A DNA stretch of 64,000 nt from Hanstruepera marina. GTDB taxonomy: Bacteria > Bacteroidota > Bacteroidia > Flavobacteriales > Flavobacteriaceae. Location of the stretch: the NCBI RefSeq assembly GCF_019880635.1, contig NZ_JAINVX010000006.1:62001-126000 (forward strand), read 5' to 3'. Both the position numbers and the translations under genes were made by a program. The notes beneath the pieces were generated by a model that worked only from the letters and a program-made list of their open reading frames with translations, was not told the origin of the DNA and did not search any database. Below, piece after piece: positions 34,719-44,390 of the stretch (positions are counted from its first letter, which is position 1; every line of letters starts with the position of its first letter).

Positions 34719-35000
34719 AAAGATATTTTATAGTTAGACCATTTAAATGTAATAAAGTTTAATGTCTTTTTTATTATTTACATAACAGTCTGAAAAACAA
34801 AATATTATATTTCAAATAATCGATTAAAGGCATAAAAACACGATAAAATGCATTTTTTTCTTGGTCTTTTCATTTTTTTAGTATATGTTTACAACTCCTA
34901 ACCAACTTATGTTTGTTAGTCGTCCCCAAGTCTAACAAGAACAAAAAAAGAGCAAAATTTATTTTTTGCTCTTTTTTAATTTAAATATTGTGTTGAAGTT
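34719..35000. other. Intergenic region with no gene found
   Basis: About 280 AT-rich bases between the ABC exporter and the sigma factor gene. I see no coding frame. It holds a hairpin at 34913-34938 (TTGTTAG/CTAACAA, 12-nt loop with CCCC) directly followed by the terminator at 34943-34978. The pair could be the 3' part of a small plus-strand RNA, but no promoter could be assigned. Confidence 0.5.
34943..34978. terminator. Terminator downstream of the ABC exporter gene
   Basis: AAAAGAGCAAAA pairs with TTTTGCTCTTTT around a short AT loop, with A and T runs on both sides, so it can work in either direction. Confidence 0.75.
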
Positions 35001-36830
35001 TTAATCGAAACTCTGCATTTCCACTAGTCTTTTGTACATGCCATTTTTTGCTAAAAGGTCTGAATGTGTTCCTTGTTCAACAATCTCACCATGTTGCATA
35101 ACAATTATCTCGTCTGCATTTTGAATTGTAGATAATCTATGGGCAATAACAATAGATGTTCTGTTTTTCATCATATTTTCTAATGCTAATTGAACAAGTC
35201 GTTCGCTTTCTGTATCTAGTGCTGAAGTTGCTTCATCTAAAATCATTATTGGAGGGTTTTTAAGCACCGCTCTGGCAATGCTTAAACGTTGTTTTTGACC
35301 TCCAGAAAAATTATTTCCAGCATCACCAACATTGGTATCAATACCTTCAGGTAGTTTTTGAACAAACTCCCAAGCATTGGCAATTTTTAAAGCATCAATA
35401 ATTTCCTCATCAGTGGCATTGGGCTTACCGATTAAAATGTTGTTTTTTATGGAATCGTTAAACAAAATGGAGTCTTGAGTAACTAGCCCCATGTGTTCGC
35501 GTAATGATTTTTTAGTAACATTTTTAATGTCTATGCCATCTATTTTGATGCTTCCTTTGTTCACATCGTAAAAACGCGTTACCAAATTGGCTATGGTACT
35601 TTTTCCACTTCCAGATTGGCCAACAAGCGCAACGGTTTTTCCTTTTGGCACTTGAATTGAAAAGTTTTTAAGAACGAATTCGTCTTCATATTTAAATGAA
35701 ATATTTTCAACAGAGATTCTATCTTTAAAATCGCCAAGTTCCTTTGCATTAGGGAGATCAGGCATGCTATTTTCTTCGTGTAAAATTTCAAAAACACGGT
35801 CGGCTGCTGCCATGCCATTTTTTACTTTATATGATGCTTTACTTATTGCTTTTGCTGGTGTTAGAATAGCATAAGCAAGTCCCATAAACGCAATAAAGGT
35901 TGTGCCTTCAATTACTTTATCTATTAATACCAATTTACCACCATACCATAATAAAACAGCTATGGTTGCAATACCTAAAACTTCACTTACAGGTCCGGCA
36001 AGATTGTTTTTTAAGCCAATTTTATTTGAAAGGTTTAAAATTTTGTCTGCGGAATTTGTAAACTTATTTGTAAAAATAGATTCAGCATTATAGCTCTTTA
36101 CAATTTTCAGCCCTGTTAACGATTCTTCAACAATAGAAATTAGCTTTCCAGATTCTTGTTGGGCACGTAATGATTTACTCTTGAGGCTTTTTCCAATTCT
36201 TGAAATCATAAAACCTGCTATTGGAATAAAGCATAATACAAACAACGATAATTCCCAGCTAATTGTAAACATGAGAATTAATGAAAAGATGATAGTTAAA
36301 GGTTCTCTAACAATAAGTTCTAGAATGATAAAGAATGAATTTTGCATTTCATTAATATCGCCAAGAATTCTTGCCATAACATCACCTTTTTGCCTTTTGG
36401 AGTAAAAACCTAAAGGAAGTTGGATTATTTTGTTATACATGTCTTTTCTTAAAGCGGTTAAAACACCATTCTTTAAAAACATAACATGCTGCATGGCTAA
36501 ATATCCAAACAGATTTTTTAGAATAAAGGTTGAAATTACTATGGCTATAACAATAACTAAAGCCATTTGTGCATTTCCATCTTGTAAATACCCACTAACT
36601 TTATAATTAAGCAAATTTTCGCCATAATCTTTAATGTCTCCAATACCTGTCCAAACAGGCGCTTTTCTTACTATTGTTGTTTTGTCAAACAAAACATTTA
36701 GCATAGGTATTAAAGACACAAATGCTAAAGAACTGAATAAGGCATATAGTAAATTGAATAAGACATTTAAAATGACATGCGATTTAAATTTCTTAATAAA
36801 AGGTAATAACTGATGAATTATTTTTTTCAT
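35001..36830 (-). CDS. ABC exporter, MsbA-like half-transporter
   Basis: A 609-residue fused permease-ATPase. Six transmembrane helices lie in residues about 15-330; the nucleotide-binding domain has Walker A GQSGSGKST (about 405), signature FSGGQKQRLSIARA, Walker B IMILDEATSALD and the switch His in IVIAHRLST. Two such chains form an exporter; lipid A/phospholipid flipping by MsbA is the best-known role for this size and type, but a drug or lipid substrate cannot be told apart from sequence. Its ATG follows the phosphohexomutase stop with no gap, so the two are translated from one message. Confidence 0.88.
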   Translation of the reverse strand: MKKIIHQLLPFIKKFKSHVILNVLFNLLYALFSSLAFVSLIPMLNVLFDKTTIVRKAPVWTGIGDIKDYGENLLNYKVSGYLQDGNAQMALVIVIAIVISTFILKNLFGYLAMQHVMFLKNGVLTALRKDMYNKIIQLPLGFYSKRQKGDVMARILGDINEMQNSFFIILELIVREPLTIIFSLILMFTISWELSLFVLCFIPIAGFMISRIGKSLKSKSLRAQQESGKLISIVEESLTGLKIVKSYNAESIFTNKFTNSADKILNLSNKIGLKNNLAGPVSEVLGIATIAVLLWYGGKLVLIDKVIEGTTFIAFMGLAYAILTPAKAISKASYKVKNGMAAADRVFEILHEENSMPDLPNAKELGDFKDRISVENISFKYEDEFVLKNFSIQVPKGKTVALVGQSGSGKSTIANLVTRFYDVNKGSIKIDGIDIKNVTKKSLREHMGLVTQDSILFNDSIKNNILIGKPNATDEEIIDALKIANAWEFVQKLPEGIDTNVGDAGNNFSGGQKQRLSIARAVLKNPPIMILDEATSALDTESERLVQLALENMMKNRTSIVIAHRLSTIQNADEIIVMQHGEIVEQGTHSDLLAKNGMYKRLVEMQSFD

Positions 36831-38561
36831 TTAGTTAAGTTGTAAATCCTTTACAATAGCATCAATTCTTGTTTCTAACATTTTGTTGGTAGATTCAAAT
36901 TCTGCTCTAGAACTTAATTCTTGATTGACACTAATATAGAATTTAATTTTTGGTTCCGTTCCGCTAGGTCTTAAAGCAATCTTACTACCATCTTCAGTGT
37001 AATAGATTAGCACATTGGATTTTGGAATATCAATATCTTGGGTTTCTCCTGTTAGCATGTTTTTTGCTTTTGATAGTTGATAATCTTCAATACTTACAAC
37101 TTTTGAGCCGTTTACTTGTGTTAACGGGTTGTTACGTGCATCAATCATCATTTTCTTAATTGCGTTAGCACCTTCAATCCCTTTTTTGGTCATGGATATT
37201 AAGCGTTCTTTATAAAAACCGTGTTTGATATATAAATCAATTAAGGATTCATAAAACGAATATCCTTCAGCTTTTGCCTGTGCTGCAATTTCGCAAGCTA
37301 AAAGTGTAGATGTTACAGCATCCTTATCGCGTACAAAATCGCCTACCATAAACCCGAAGCTTTCTTCTCCACCACCAATAAAATCAAGATTTGGAAAATC
37401 TTTAATCATTTTGGCTATCCATTTAAAACCAGTTAGCCCAATTTTACATTCAACATTGTAAGCTTTTGCCAATTCTAGCATCATAGGAGTGGACACAATA
37501 GTCGAGCCAATAAACTCCTTACCCTTTATTTTGTTGTTTTTCTGCCATTGTTTCAGTAAAAAAGCTGTCATAACGACCATGGTTTGATTACCGTTAAGTA
37601 AAATCATGTTATGGTCTAAATCGCGAACAGCAATTCCAACACGGTCACTATCAGGGTCAGTACCAATTACAATATCGCCATTAACTTTTTCTGCCAAATT
37701 TAAAGCCATTTTTAAGGCTTCTGGCTCTTCAGGGTTTGGCGACTTAACTGTTGGGAAATCGCCATTTGGTTCGGCTTGTTCTTCAACAATATGAACCTTA
37801 TTGTAACCTGCTTGTTTTAGGGTTTCTGGAATGGTAGTTATAGAGGTTCCATGCAATGAAGTAAATACAATGTTTAAATCATCTTTAGCTGCTTGTGAGG
37901 TGTTAAAACTTCCATTTTCCACAGACGATTCAATAAAAACTTGATCGATTTCTGAACCTATAATGTTGATAAGAGATTCGTTTGGATTAAATTTTATATC
38001 TGAATAGTTTAAACTATTTATTTCAGAAATAATTTCAGCATCTTGTGGTGGTACCAATTGCCCGCCATCTTGCCAGTAAACCTTATAGCCGTTATATTCT
38101 GGAGGATTGTGAGATGCTGTTAGTACAATGCCACAATGACAATTTAAGTATTTTAACGCAAATGATAATTCTGGAGTAGGGCGTAAATCTTCAAACAAGA
38201 ACACTTCAATATTATTTGCTGAAAACACGTTAGCAACAATTTTAGCTAGTGATTTGCTGTTATGTCGACAATCAAACGCAATGGCTACTTTAAGGGTTTC
38301 CTTTGGGAACGATTGTTTAAGGTAGTTACTTAAACCTTGTGTGTTTTTTCCTAAAGTATATTTGTTTATTCTGTTGGTGCCAATTCCCATTACACCACGC
38401 ATGCCACCTGTTCCAAACTCTAAATCTTTATAGAAGGCTTCTTCAAGTTCTTTGGGGTTGGTAGCAATTAGATTTTTTATATAATCTTGAGTGTCCTTAT
38501 CAAAAGCAGGTGTCAACCAGGTGTTAACACGTTCTAATAATTTTGGTTCAATATGTATCAT
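36831..38561 (-). CDS. Phosphoglucomutase/phosphomannomutase (phospho-sugar mutase)
   Basis: A 576-residue alpha-D-phosphohexomutase interconverting sugar 1- and 6-phosphates. The phosphoserine loop is [13 protein letters not shown] (Ser about 147), the metal loop [10 protein letters not shown] (about 307), the sugar loop GGGEESFGF, and the phosphate-binding loop [12 protein letters not shown] (about 533). The length fits the PgcA/PGM2-like branch. I preferred the ATG at 38561 ([12 protein letters not shown]) over a TTG at 38582 that would add seven atypical residues. Followed directly by the ABC exporter gene; the two products may both serve envelope glycan or lipid synthesis. Confidence 0.92.
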   Translation of the reverse strand: MIHIEPKLLERVNTWLTPAFDKDTQDYIKNLIATNPKELEEAFYKDLEFGTGGMRGVMGIGTNRINKYTLGKNTQGLSNYLKQSFPKETLKVAIAFDCRHNSKSLAKIVANVFSANNIEVFLFEDLRPTPELSFALKYLNCHCGIVLTASHNPPEYNGYKVYWQDGGQLVPPQDAEIISEINSLNYSDIKFNPNESLINIIGSEIDQVFIESSVENGSFNTSQAAKDDLNIVFTSLHGTSITTIPETLKQAGYNKVHIVEEQAEPNGDFPTVKSPNPEEPEALKMALNLAEKVNGDIVIGTDPDSDRVGIAVRDLDHNMILLNGNQTMVVMTAFLLKQWQKNNKIKGKEFIGSTIVSTPMMLELAKAYNVECKIGLTGFKWIAKMIKDFPNLDFIGGGEESFGFMVGDFVRDKDAVTSTLLACEIAAQAKAEGYSFYESLIDLYIKHGFYKERLISMTKKGIEGANAIKKMMIDARNNPLTQVNGSKVVSIEDYQLSKAKNMLTGETQDIDIPKSNVLIYYTEDGSKIALRPSGTEPKIKFYISVNQELSSRAEFESTNKMLETRIDAIVKDLQLN

Positions 38562-38639
38562 ATTACTGTTTATAGCGTACAAAAATACGCAATAGAAAAT
38601 AATGAGTTAGTGAAATGCGAGTTAATTTAAAATCAAGTA

Positions 38640-39587
38640 TTACAAATTGATTTTTTCTTTAATTAAATAGCGTTTCTTGTCCTGTTTACTACGAAGTATA
38701 ATTTCACCAAGAAATCCAGCAACAAAAAACTGTGTTCCAATGATCATGGTCGTTAAGGCTATATAAAATTGAGGACGTTGTGTAATTAGTCGTCCAGTAG
38801 GATTAAAAAACACTTTGTCAATGCCTAAATACAGAGCAAAAGCAAACCCAATTGTTAACATGACTACTCCCAAGGCACCAAATAAATGCATTGGTCTTCT
38901 ACCAAAACGTGATAAAAACCAAATGGTAATTAAATCGAGAAATCCGTTAATAAATCGATCCATACCAAATTTAGTTTCACCATACTTTCTGGCTTGATGC
39001 TTAACTACCTTTTCTCCAATATTGCTGAAGCCAGCATTTTTAGCCAATACCGGAATATAACGGTGCATTTCACCATTAACATCAATGTTTTTTACCACAT
39101 TAATGTTGTAGGCTTTTAGACCACAATTAAAATCATTGAGTTTTACTCCAGACGTTTTTCTGGCAGCCCAATTAAATAATTTAGAGGGTATGTTTTTAGA
39201 CAATACAGAATCATACCGTTTTTTCTTCCATCCAGAAACCATATCATAGTTATCATTAATTATCATATCGTATAATTCTGGTATTTCTTCGGGATTATCT
39301 TGTAAATCGGCATCCATTGTAATAATCACTTCACCTTGAGCTTTTTCAAAACCTGCATGTAAGGCCTGTGATTTGCCAAAGTTTTTTAAAAAGCGAATAC
39401 CTTTTATATGATTGTTTTTTTGCGAAAGTTGATTTATGGTTTCCCAAGAACCATCAGTGCTACCATCGTCAATAAAGATTATCTCATAAGAAAAATGATT
39501 GGATTGCATAACATTTACAATCCAATCATGTAATTCTTGTAAAGACTCTTTTTCGTTAAGTAGTGGTATGACTACTGATATATTCAT
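38640..39587 (-). CDS. Family 2 glycosyltransferase, DPM1/GtrB-like
   Basis: A 315-residue membrane glycosyltransferase. The GT-A domain shows SVVIPLLNEKESL, IIFIDDGSTDGSW, TMDADLQDNPEEIPEL (DxD-like Asp residues) and KHQARKYGETKFG. Two C-terminal transmembrane helices lie at about 230-255 and 268-295. The family transfers glucose, mannose or similar sugars from a nucleotide to polyprenyl phosphate at the inner face of the membrane. Downstream of the DUF4199 gene on the same strand with a 40-nt gap, a pairing frequent in flavobacteria. Confidence 0.88.
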   Translation of the reverse strand: MNISVVIPLLNEKESLQELHDWIVNVMQSNHFSYEIIFIDDGSTDGSWETINQLSQKNNHIKGIRFLKNFGKSQALHAGFEKAQGEVIITMDADLQDNPEEIPELYDMIINDNYDMVSGWKKKRYDSVLSKNIPSKLFNWAARKTSGVKLNDFNCGLKAYNINVVKNIDVNGEMHRYIPVLAKNAGFSNIGEKVVKHQARKYGETKFGMDRFINGFLDLITIWFLSRFGRRPMHLFGALGVVMLTIGFAFALYLGIDKVFFNPTGRLITQRPQFYIALTTMIIGTQFFVAGFLGEIILRSKQDKKRYLIKEKINL

Positions 39588-39627
39588 TAAAAATGATTTC
39601 TAAATTTCAAAATCAAATGTACAGAAA

Positions 39628-40155
39628 TTATTCTTCGTCAGGATTATTTTTCTTAACAATTAAAGCAACAATCAATCCAATTATACTGTATATAACAAGT
39701 CGTACAACATATGCTTGGGCTTGTGCACCGATGGAAAAATTATCTTTTTTCTCCGCTTCAACCATAGCCTCTTGTATAGCTTCTTTGGGAGCTCCAAAAT
39801 TCTCTAGGGTTTCTTTGGTTAAAATTAAAATTTGCTCGTTTAAATACTGCGCAGCATCAGGATCGACGAATGTGAATATAATAATGCCAACTACTGTAGC
39901 TATTAAGGTTCCAATTGCTATAGTTATGAAATAGGCGGTAAATGCTTCTTTAAAAGATAAAAAACCTTGTTGCTGCTTGAATTTCACAGCAGAATAGGCG
40001 CCTAAACCTACTGCTATTAAAAACAGAATAATACCTAACCACCATTTTGTGAATAAATCAAGGTTTACGGCATAAACAAGAACAGAAATTACAGATAACA
40101 ATAGTCCAAGAATTAGACCGTTATTAATTGACATAGATTTTAAAGATTTTTCCAT
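39628..40155 (-). CDS. DUF4199 domain membrane protein
   Basis: A 175-residue integral membrane protein with four predicted helices: about 12-30, 36-53, 70-95 and 145-166. The loop before the last helix is charged and helical (LTKETLENFGAPKEAIQEAMVEAEKKDNF). It matches the DUF4199 pattern of Bacteroidota, whose function is unknown. Upstream of the GT2 gene, so it may assist a polyprenyl-linked sugar pathway; that is only a guess from position. Confidence 0.8.
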   Translation of the reverse strand: MEKSLKSMSINNGLILGLLLSVISVLVYAVNLDLFTKWWLGIILFLIAVGLGAYSAVKFKQQQGFLSFKEAFTAYFITIAIGTLIATVVGIIIFTFVDPDAAQYLNEQILILTKETLENFGAPKEAIQEAMVEAEKKDNFSIGAQAQAYVVRLVIYSIIGLIVALIVKKNNPDEE

Positions 40156-40247
40156 TATTTTTGGTTTTAGTTAATTACAATGGGTTAGTAAACAAATATA
40201 CCAAAACGTTACAGAAATTTGTAAATAATAAAAAAAACAAAAAAGTA

Positions 40248-40277
40248 TTGTAAGTTTATTAAAATTACTTAAATTTG
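40248..40277 (+). promoter_or_regulatory. Promoter of rpmE2
   Basis: TTG at 40248-40250, a 19-nt spacer and TAAATTTG at 40270-40277: a complete match to the Bacteroidota housekeeping promoter. The start codon is 37 nt downstream. Confidence 0.8.
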
Positions 40278-40314
40278 CACCTCGAAAAAAGTAATGACAT
40301 TAAAGCATTTAGTG

Positions 40315-40566
40315 ATGAAAAAAGATATACATCCAGAAAATTATAGAGTAGTTGCATTTAAAGACATGTCTAACGACGACGTTTTTTTAACTAAATCTAC
40401 TGCAAATACTAGTGAGACTATTGAAGTTGATGGTGTTGAATACCCATTGGTAAAAATGGAAATCTCTAGAACATCTCATCCATATTATACTGGTAAATCT
40501 AAATTAGTAGATACTGCTGGACGTATTGATAAGTTTAAAACGAAGTACGCTAAATTTAAAAAGTAA
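40315..40566 (+). CDS. rpmE2: 50S ribosomal protein L31, type B
   Basis: An 83-residue ribosomal protein beginning [18 protein letters not shown]. The type B (zinc-independent) form is shown by the absence of the CxxC zinc ligands and by the [22 protein letters not shown] signature. I chose the ATG at 40315; an in-frame ATG at 40294 would add MTLKHLV, which is absent from the family. It has its own promoter and terminator and is monocistronic. Confidence 0.96.
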   Translation: MKKDIHPENYRVVAFKDMSNDDVFLTKSTANTSETIEVDGVEYPLVKMEISRTSHPYYTGKSKLVDTAGRIDKFKTKYAKFKK

Positions 40567-40587
40567 ATTTAGTTTCAAATATATTTT

Positions 40588-40619
40588 AAAAGCCTTTCAA
40601 CTATTGAAAGGCTTTTTTT
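40588..40619 (+). terminator. Terminator of rpmE2
   Basis: AAAAGCCTTTCAA pairs with TTGAAAGGCTTTT around a 3-nt loop, followed by T7. Confidence 0.9.
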
Positions 40620-40640
40620 ATTTTTACCAAAAGCATAACT

Positions 40641-41816
40641 ATGAACTATATACTTTTTGATGGGCCTTCGCGTAACAATCTATTGCCGTTTACTTTTACC
40701 AGGCCTGTAGCGGATATACGTGTTGGAATTTTGACCATACGTGAAAAATGGGAGCGTTATTTAGAGTATACCACAACCACCATTACTGAAGAATACTTAT
40801 CGGATAAGTATCCTATGGTAGAGTTATCTGAAAATGTTCTAATAAATGCATCGTATTTGCCCAATCAAGAATTAGCTGAAATGATTAAAGGCCTTGGTGA
40901 AAATCAAGCTATTTTTAAAGAAGAAGATGTCATAGCGTTTTTCACTAAAGACACACAAGAAGATGTGAATTTTGAAAGCTATGAAGCCATTGAATACCAT
41001 GATGAAATTCTGAAAATAGAAAATACTTGGGATATTTTCACTAAAAATGGAGAGGCTATTGTTGAGGATTTTGAGCTTTTAACTAAAGGAAGGCAGTCGG
41101 CAGTAATTCCTAAATCTGTTAATACAATTAGGGCTGAACATATTTTTATTGAGCAAGGTGCTTCATTAGAGTTTGTAACTCTTAATGCTACCAATGGACC
41201 AATTTATATTGGTAAGGATTCTGAAATTATGGAAGGCAGTTTTATTCGTGGACCTTTTGCATTATGCGATCATGCAACTGTTAAAATGGGTGCTAAAATT
41301 TATGGGCCAACAACGGTTGGACCATTTAGTAAAGTAGGAGGTGAGGTTACAAATTCAGTTCTTTTTGGATATTCAAACAAAGGGCACGATGGTTATTTAG
41401 GTAATTCTGTATTAGGAGAATGGTGTAATTTAGGTGCAGATACCAATAATTCTAATTTGAAAAATAACTATGCTCATGTTAGATTGTGGAATTACGAAAC
41501 TGAAAATTTTGCCAAAACAGGTTTGCAATTCTGTGGACTTATGATGGGTGATCATAGCAAGTGCGGTATTAACACCATGTTTAATACTGGAACAGTAGTA
41601 GGCGTAAGCACTAATATTTTTGGCAGTGGTTTTCCAAGAAATTTTGTGCCAAGTTTTTCTTGGGGCGGTAGTAACGGCTTTACTACATATTTAACAAAAA
41701 AAGCTTTTGAAGTAGCTAAAGTTGTTATGGCTAGAAGAAATATTGAATTTACAGAGCAGGATGCTGCCATTTTAGAGCATGTGTTCGAGGAAACTAAAAA
41801 GTATAGACGCGATTAG
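40641..41816 (+). CDS. GlmU-family putative sugar nucleotidyltransferase
   Basis: A 391-residue protein. The N-terminal part, MNYILFDGPSRNNLLPFTFTRPVADIRVGILTIREKW, is a diverged nucleotidyltransferase start. The C-terminal half is a left-handed beta-helix of hexapeptide repeats (about 180-340; IYIGKDSEIMEGSFIRGP, GAKIYGPTTVGPFSKVGG), as in GlmU. The classical GxGTRM nucleotide loop is missing, so activity as a true GlmU uridylyltransferase is doubtful; acyl- or nucleotidyl-transfer to a sugar phosphate is likely. Conserved in Bacteroidota under the name 'GlmU family protein'. Its end overlaps the converging lipoprotein gene by 4 nt. Confidence 0.82.
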   Translation: MNYILFDGPSRNNLLPFTFTRPVADIRVGILTIREKWERYLEYTTTTITEEYLSDKYPMVELSENVLINASYLPNQELAEMIKGLGENQAIFKEEDVIAFFTKDTQEDVNFESYEAIEYHDEILKIENTWDIFTKNGEAIVEDFELLTKGRQSAVIPKSVNTIRAEHIFIEQGASLEFVTLNATNGPIYIGKDSEIMEGSFIRGPFALCDHATVKMGAKIYGPTTVGPFSKVGGEVTNSVLFGYSNKGHDGYLGNSVLGEWCNLGADTNNSNLKNNYAHVRLWNYETENFAKTGLQFCGLMMGDHSKCGINTMFNTGTVVGVSTNIFGSGFPRNFVPSFSWGGSNGFTTYLTKKAFEVAKVVMARRNIEFTEQDAAILEHVFEETKKYRRD

Positions 41817-43396
41817 TTACTTTTCTCTACACGTTTTAGCTCCAATAGGTTGATAGGATTAATACCCAAACCACTTACGGATTTTCTGGTAAATCGAACT
41901 ACTTCATCATAAAACAAAGGAACAATTGGTGCTTTTCCCATTACTAAGCTGTCCATTTGACTGTATAAAGCTTCCCTGTTTATGGTATTAGTTTCCGTAA
42001 ATGCTTGTTCGTACCATCTATCAAAAGTTTCATTCGTATAATGGGTGTAATTCGGTCCGTTAGGAGCAAAGTTTTTACTGTAAAACAATGATAAGTAGTT
42101 TTCAGCGTCAGGATAATCTGCAACCCAACTGGCTCTAAATAAATCCAGTTTACCATTGGCTTTGGCATCTTTTAAGCTTGAAGCTGGAATGACATCAACA
42201 TTAACTTGTAAACCTGTTTTTTGTAATTCACGCTGAATGTATTCGCAAAAACTCAAGTAGTTACTGGTTGTGGTTATGCTAATTTCAGGGGATGCTATTC
42301 CAGTTTCTGTTTTGAAATTATTGACTAACTCCTTTGCTTTTTCTGGATTATATGTAAAACCTATATTAGGGTTATAACCCGGTAAACCTTTTGGAATAAA
42401 ACCGCCAGATGCAGGTATTCCAATGCCGTTTCGCAAATACAACATCATATTTTTTCTGTCAAAACCAATATTTATGGCTTCGCGTATGAGTTCTGATTGT
42501 ACTTCGGTAATATCAGATTCCATAAAGAAACCTAAATATTCAGTATTTAAGTAAGGGCCTCTAATCATGTTAACATCCTTACTGTAAGTATGTCGTAATT
42601 CGCCTTTTGCTGTCAGTAATTCATCTTTATATGAGGCGTCTAAGCCAGAAACATAGTCTATGTTTCCTTGAGCAAATTGTAGAAACTCACTTTGTTTATC
42701 AGGTAAAAAAGTTATAGCCACAGCTTCTAAATAGGGCAGATTATTTCCGTTTTCGTCTTTTTCGAAGTATGACGTGTTTTTTCTAAAAACCAACTTTAAA
42801 TTTTCTTCCCAGCGTTTAAATTGAAATGGTCCTGTGCCAATAGGGTTAGATCTGAATTCATTCCCGTAATACTCAACCACTTCTTTGGGAACAACTGAAC
42901 AATATTTCATGGTCAATAAGCCTAAAAAAGCAGGAAAGGGCTGTTTTAACTGAATTTGAAAAGTAGAATCGTTAACAGCTTTAAACTCTTTAACTTTATT
43001 TAGTACCCAACTACCAGGCGAGGCTAAATTAGGATCTTTTATTCTGTTGAAACTATAAACAAAATCTTGTGCATTAACAGTACGCGTTGAATCCTTACCA
43101 AATATTATGTGCTTGTGAAAATAAACATCATTTCTTAAGTAAAATGTATAAGAAAGAGCATTGTCTGAAATATCCCAATCTTTAGCTATACAAGGTAATA
43201 CCTGAAGCTCATTATTTACTTGAACCAAGCCGTTAAAAAGTTGGTTAGTTGCCCATATATCCGCCAAATCTTTTGAGAAAGCAGGATCCAAAGAGCTAAT
43301 ATTTTTATGTTCGTTGTATTTAAAAACTTTAAGAGAATCTTCTTTTTTTGATGTACATCCAATAAAAAGTAAGAAAATTATGAATTGATATTTCAT
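41813..43396 (-). CDS. Oligopeptide-type ABC transporter substrate-binding lipoprotein (family 5)
   Basis: A 527-residue periplasmic solute-binding protein of the SBP_bac_5 (OppA/DppA) family. Lipoprotein signal MKYQFIIFLLFIGCTSKK, Cys at 14. Family features: HKHIIFGKDSTRTVNAQDFVYSFNRIKDP, IGTGPFQFKRWEENLKLVFRKN, and the C-terminal FRASWVADYPDAENYLSLFYS. No permease or ATPase genes are adjacent, so it may work with a transporter encoded elsewhere, or bind peptides for another purpose. No promoter was assigned. Confidence 0.9.
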   Translation of the reverse strand: MKYQFIIFLLFIGCTSKKEDSLKVFKYNEHKNISSLDPAFSKDLADIWATNQLFNGLVQVNNELQVLPCIAKDWDISDNALSYTFYLRNDVYFHKHIIFGKDSTRTVNAQDFVYSFNRIKDPNLASPGSWVLNKVKEFKAVNDSTFQIQLKQPFPAFLGLLTMKYCSVVPKEVVEYYGNEFRSNPIGTGPFQFKRWEENLKLVFRKNTSYFEKDENGNNLPYLEAVAITFLPDKQSEFLQFAQGNIDYVSGLDASYKDELLTAKGELRHTYSKDVNMIRGPYLNTEYLGFFMESDITEVQSELIREAINIGFDRKNMMLYLRNGIGIPASGGFIPKGLPGYNPNIGFTYNPEKAKELVNNFKTETGIASPEISITTTSNYLSFCEYIQRELQKTGLQVNVDVIPASSLKDAKANGKLDLFRASWVADYPDAENYLSLFYSKNFAPNGPNYTHYTNETFDRWYEQAFTETNTINREALYSQMDSLVMGKAPIVPLFYDEVVRFTRKSVSGLGINPINLLELKRVEKSN

Positions 43397-43452
43397 TTTA
43401 TTGCTTAAAAAAGCATATATTTAAGTGGTTATTAATCTAAAAATTTAAATGT

Positions 43453-44298
43453 ATGAAAAAAAATTACATCTTATTTCTATTTACTCTTTTAACTATTGGT
43501 ATGACAAACGCCCAAGTTACATTATCGCAATCTGTAGATCCAGTCAATGTGACCGATGGAGGGGTGGCTTGTTGGAATAATGGTAATGGTGAATATCGTG
43601 AAAACTCATTTATGAGAGCATATAATTTAACCGATTTTGGTATTACCGATGCTTTTGATATTACGTCAGTAGAATATGGGCAAGGTGCAGCTGATGATGG
43701 AAAAGAAATAACACTTAACATCTATACGGCGACTTCAGATGATTTAACCACAGCTACACTTACTTTAGTTGGCACGGCTTCGCATACATCGGCAGCTGCT
43801 GATGATTTAACATTGGTTAGTGTTGCACTTTCAGCTAGTATACCTGCAAATTCAACAATTGCTTTTGAGGTTTTAGCAGGAGATAGTGGAACAAATGCAG
43901 GTGAAACTTTTTTTCCTGGTATTAATGCTGCGGGAGAAAATGACGATAGTTACTTAATGTCGGCTTCATGTAATATTAATGTGCCGACTACTACTACTAT
44001 TGTTGGTTTTGCAGACAATCAATATGTTATGAATGTGGTTGGTAATCTTTTAAGTGTTGACGAGTTTGAAATGAGCCAAATTTCTGTTACTCCAAATCCT
44101 GCGGCAGATTATATTAATATTGAAATTCCAAATAACAGCTTAAACTTTGTTTCGGAACTGTATGACATTACGGGAAAACAGGTTTTAAGAAAGGAAAATT
44201 TAGAAACGCTTGATGTTTCCCAATTGAAAACAGGAATTTATATTTTAAGAATAAAAACAGATAATGGTGTTGTTTCTAGAAGAATTGTAAAGGAATAG
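43453..44298 (+). CDS. Secreted protein with T9SS sorting domain
   Basis: A 281-residue protein with signal peptide (MKKNYILFLFTLLTIGMTNAQ). The mature part (about 22-205) is beta-rich and acidic, with a Thr-, Ala- and Asp-rich sequence (LNIYTATSDDLTTATLTLVG), resembling a jelly-roll or lectin-like domain; no catalytic motif is seen. Residues about 212-281 form the T9SS type A domain: ISVTPNPAADYINIEI, ELYDITGKQVL and KTGIYILRIKTDNG. Function unknown; exported and probably processed by the type IX system. Ends before a hairpin terminator. Confidence 0.85.
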   Translation: MKKNYILFLFTLLTIGMTNAQVTLSQSVDPVNVTDGGVACWNNGNGEYRENSFMRAYNLTDFGITDAFDITSVEYGQGAADDGKEITLNIYTATSDDLTTATLTLVGTASHTSAAADDLTLVSVALSASIPANSTIAFEVLAGDSGTNAGETFFPGINAAGENDDSYLMSASCNINVPTTTTIVGFADNQYVMNVVGNLLSVDEFEMSQISVTPNPAADYINIEIPNNSLNFVSELYDITGKQVLRKENLETLDVSQLKTGIYILRIKTDNGVVSRRIVKE

Positions 44299-44321
44299 AA
44301 CACGTTGTATTTAAAACTTTT

Positions 44322-44355
44322 AAAGAGCGCTTTTTCATTAAAGTGCTCTTTTTTT
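44322..44355 (+). terminator. Terminator after the T9SS gene
   Basis: AAAGAGCGCTTT pairs with AAAGTGCTCTTT (one G-U pair) around a short loop, followed by a T run. Confidence 0.8.
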
Positions 44356-44356
44356 G

Positions 44357-44364
44357 TAAATTTG
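44357..44364 (+). promoter_or_regulatory. -7 element for mtaB
   Basis: TAAATTTG, an exact TAnnTTTG match immediately after the upstream terminator, 26 nt before the GTG start. Confidence 0.55.
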
Positions 44365-44390
44365 CATCCATTTTGAAAATTATTTAGCTC

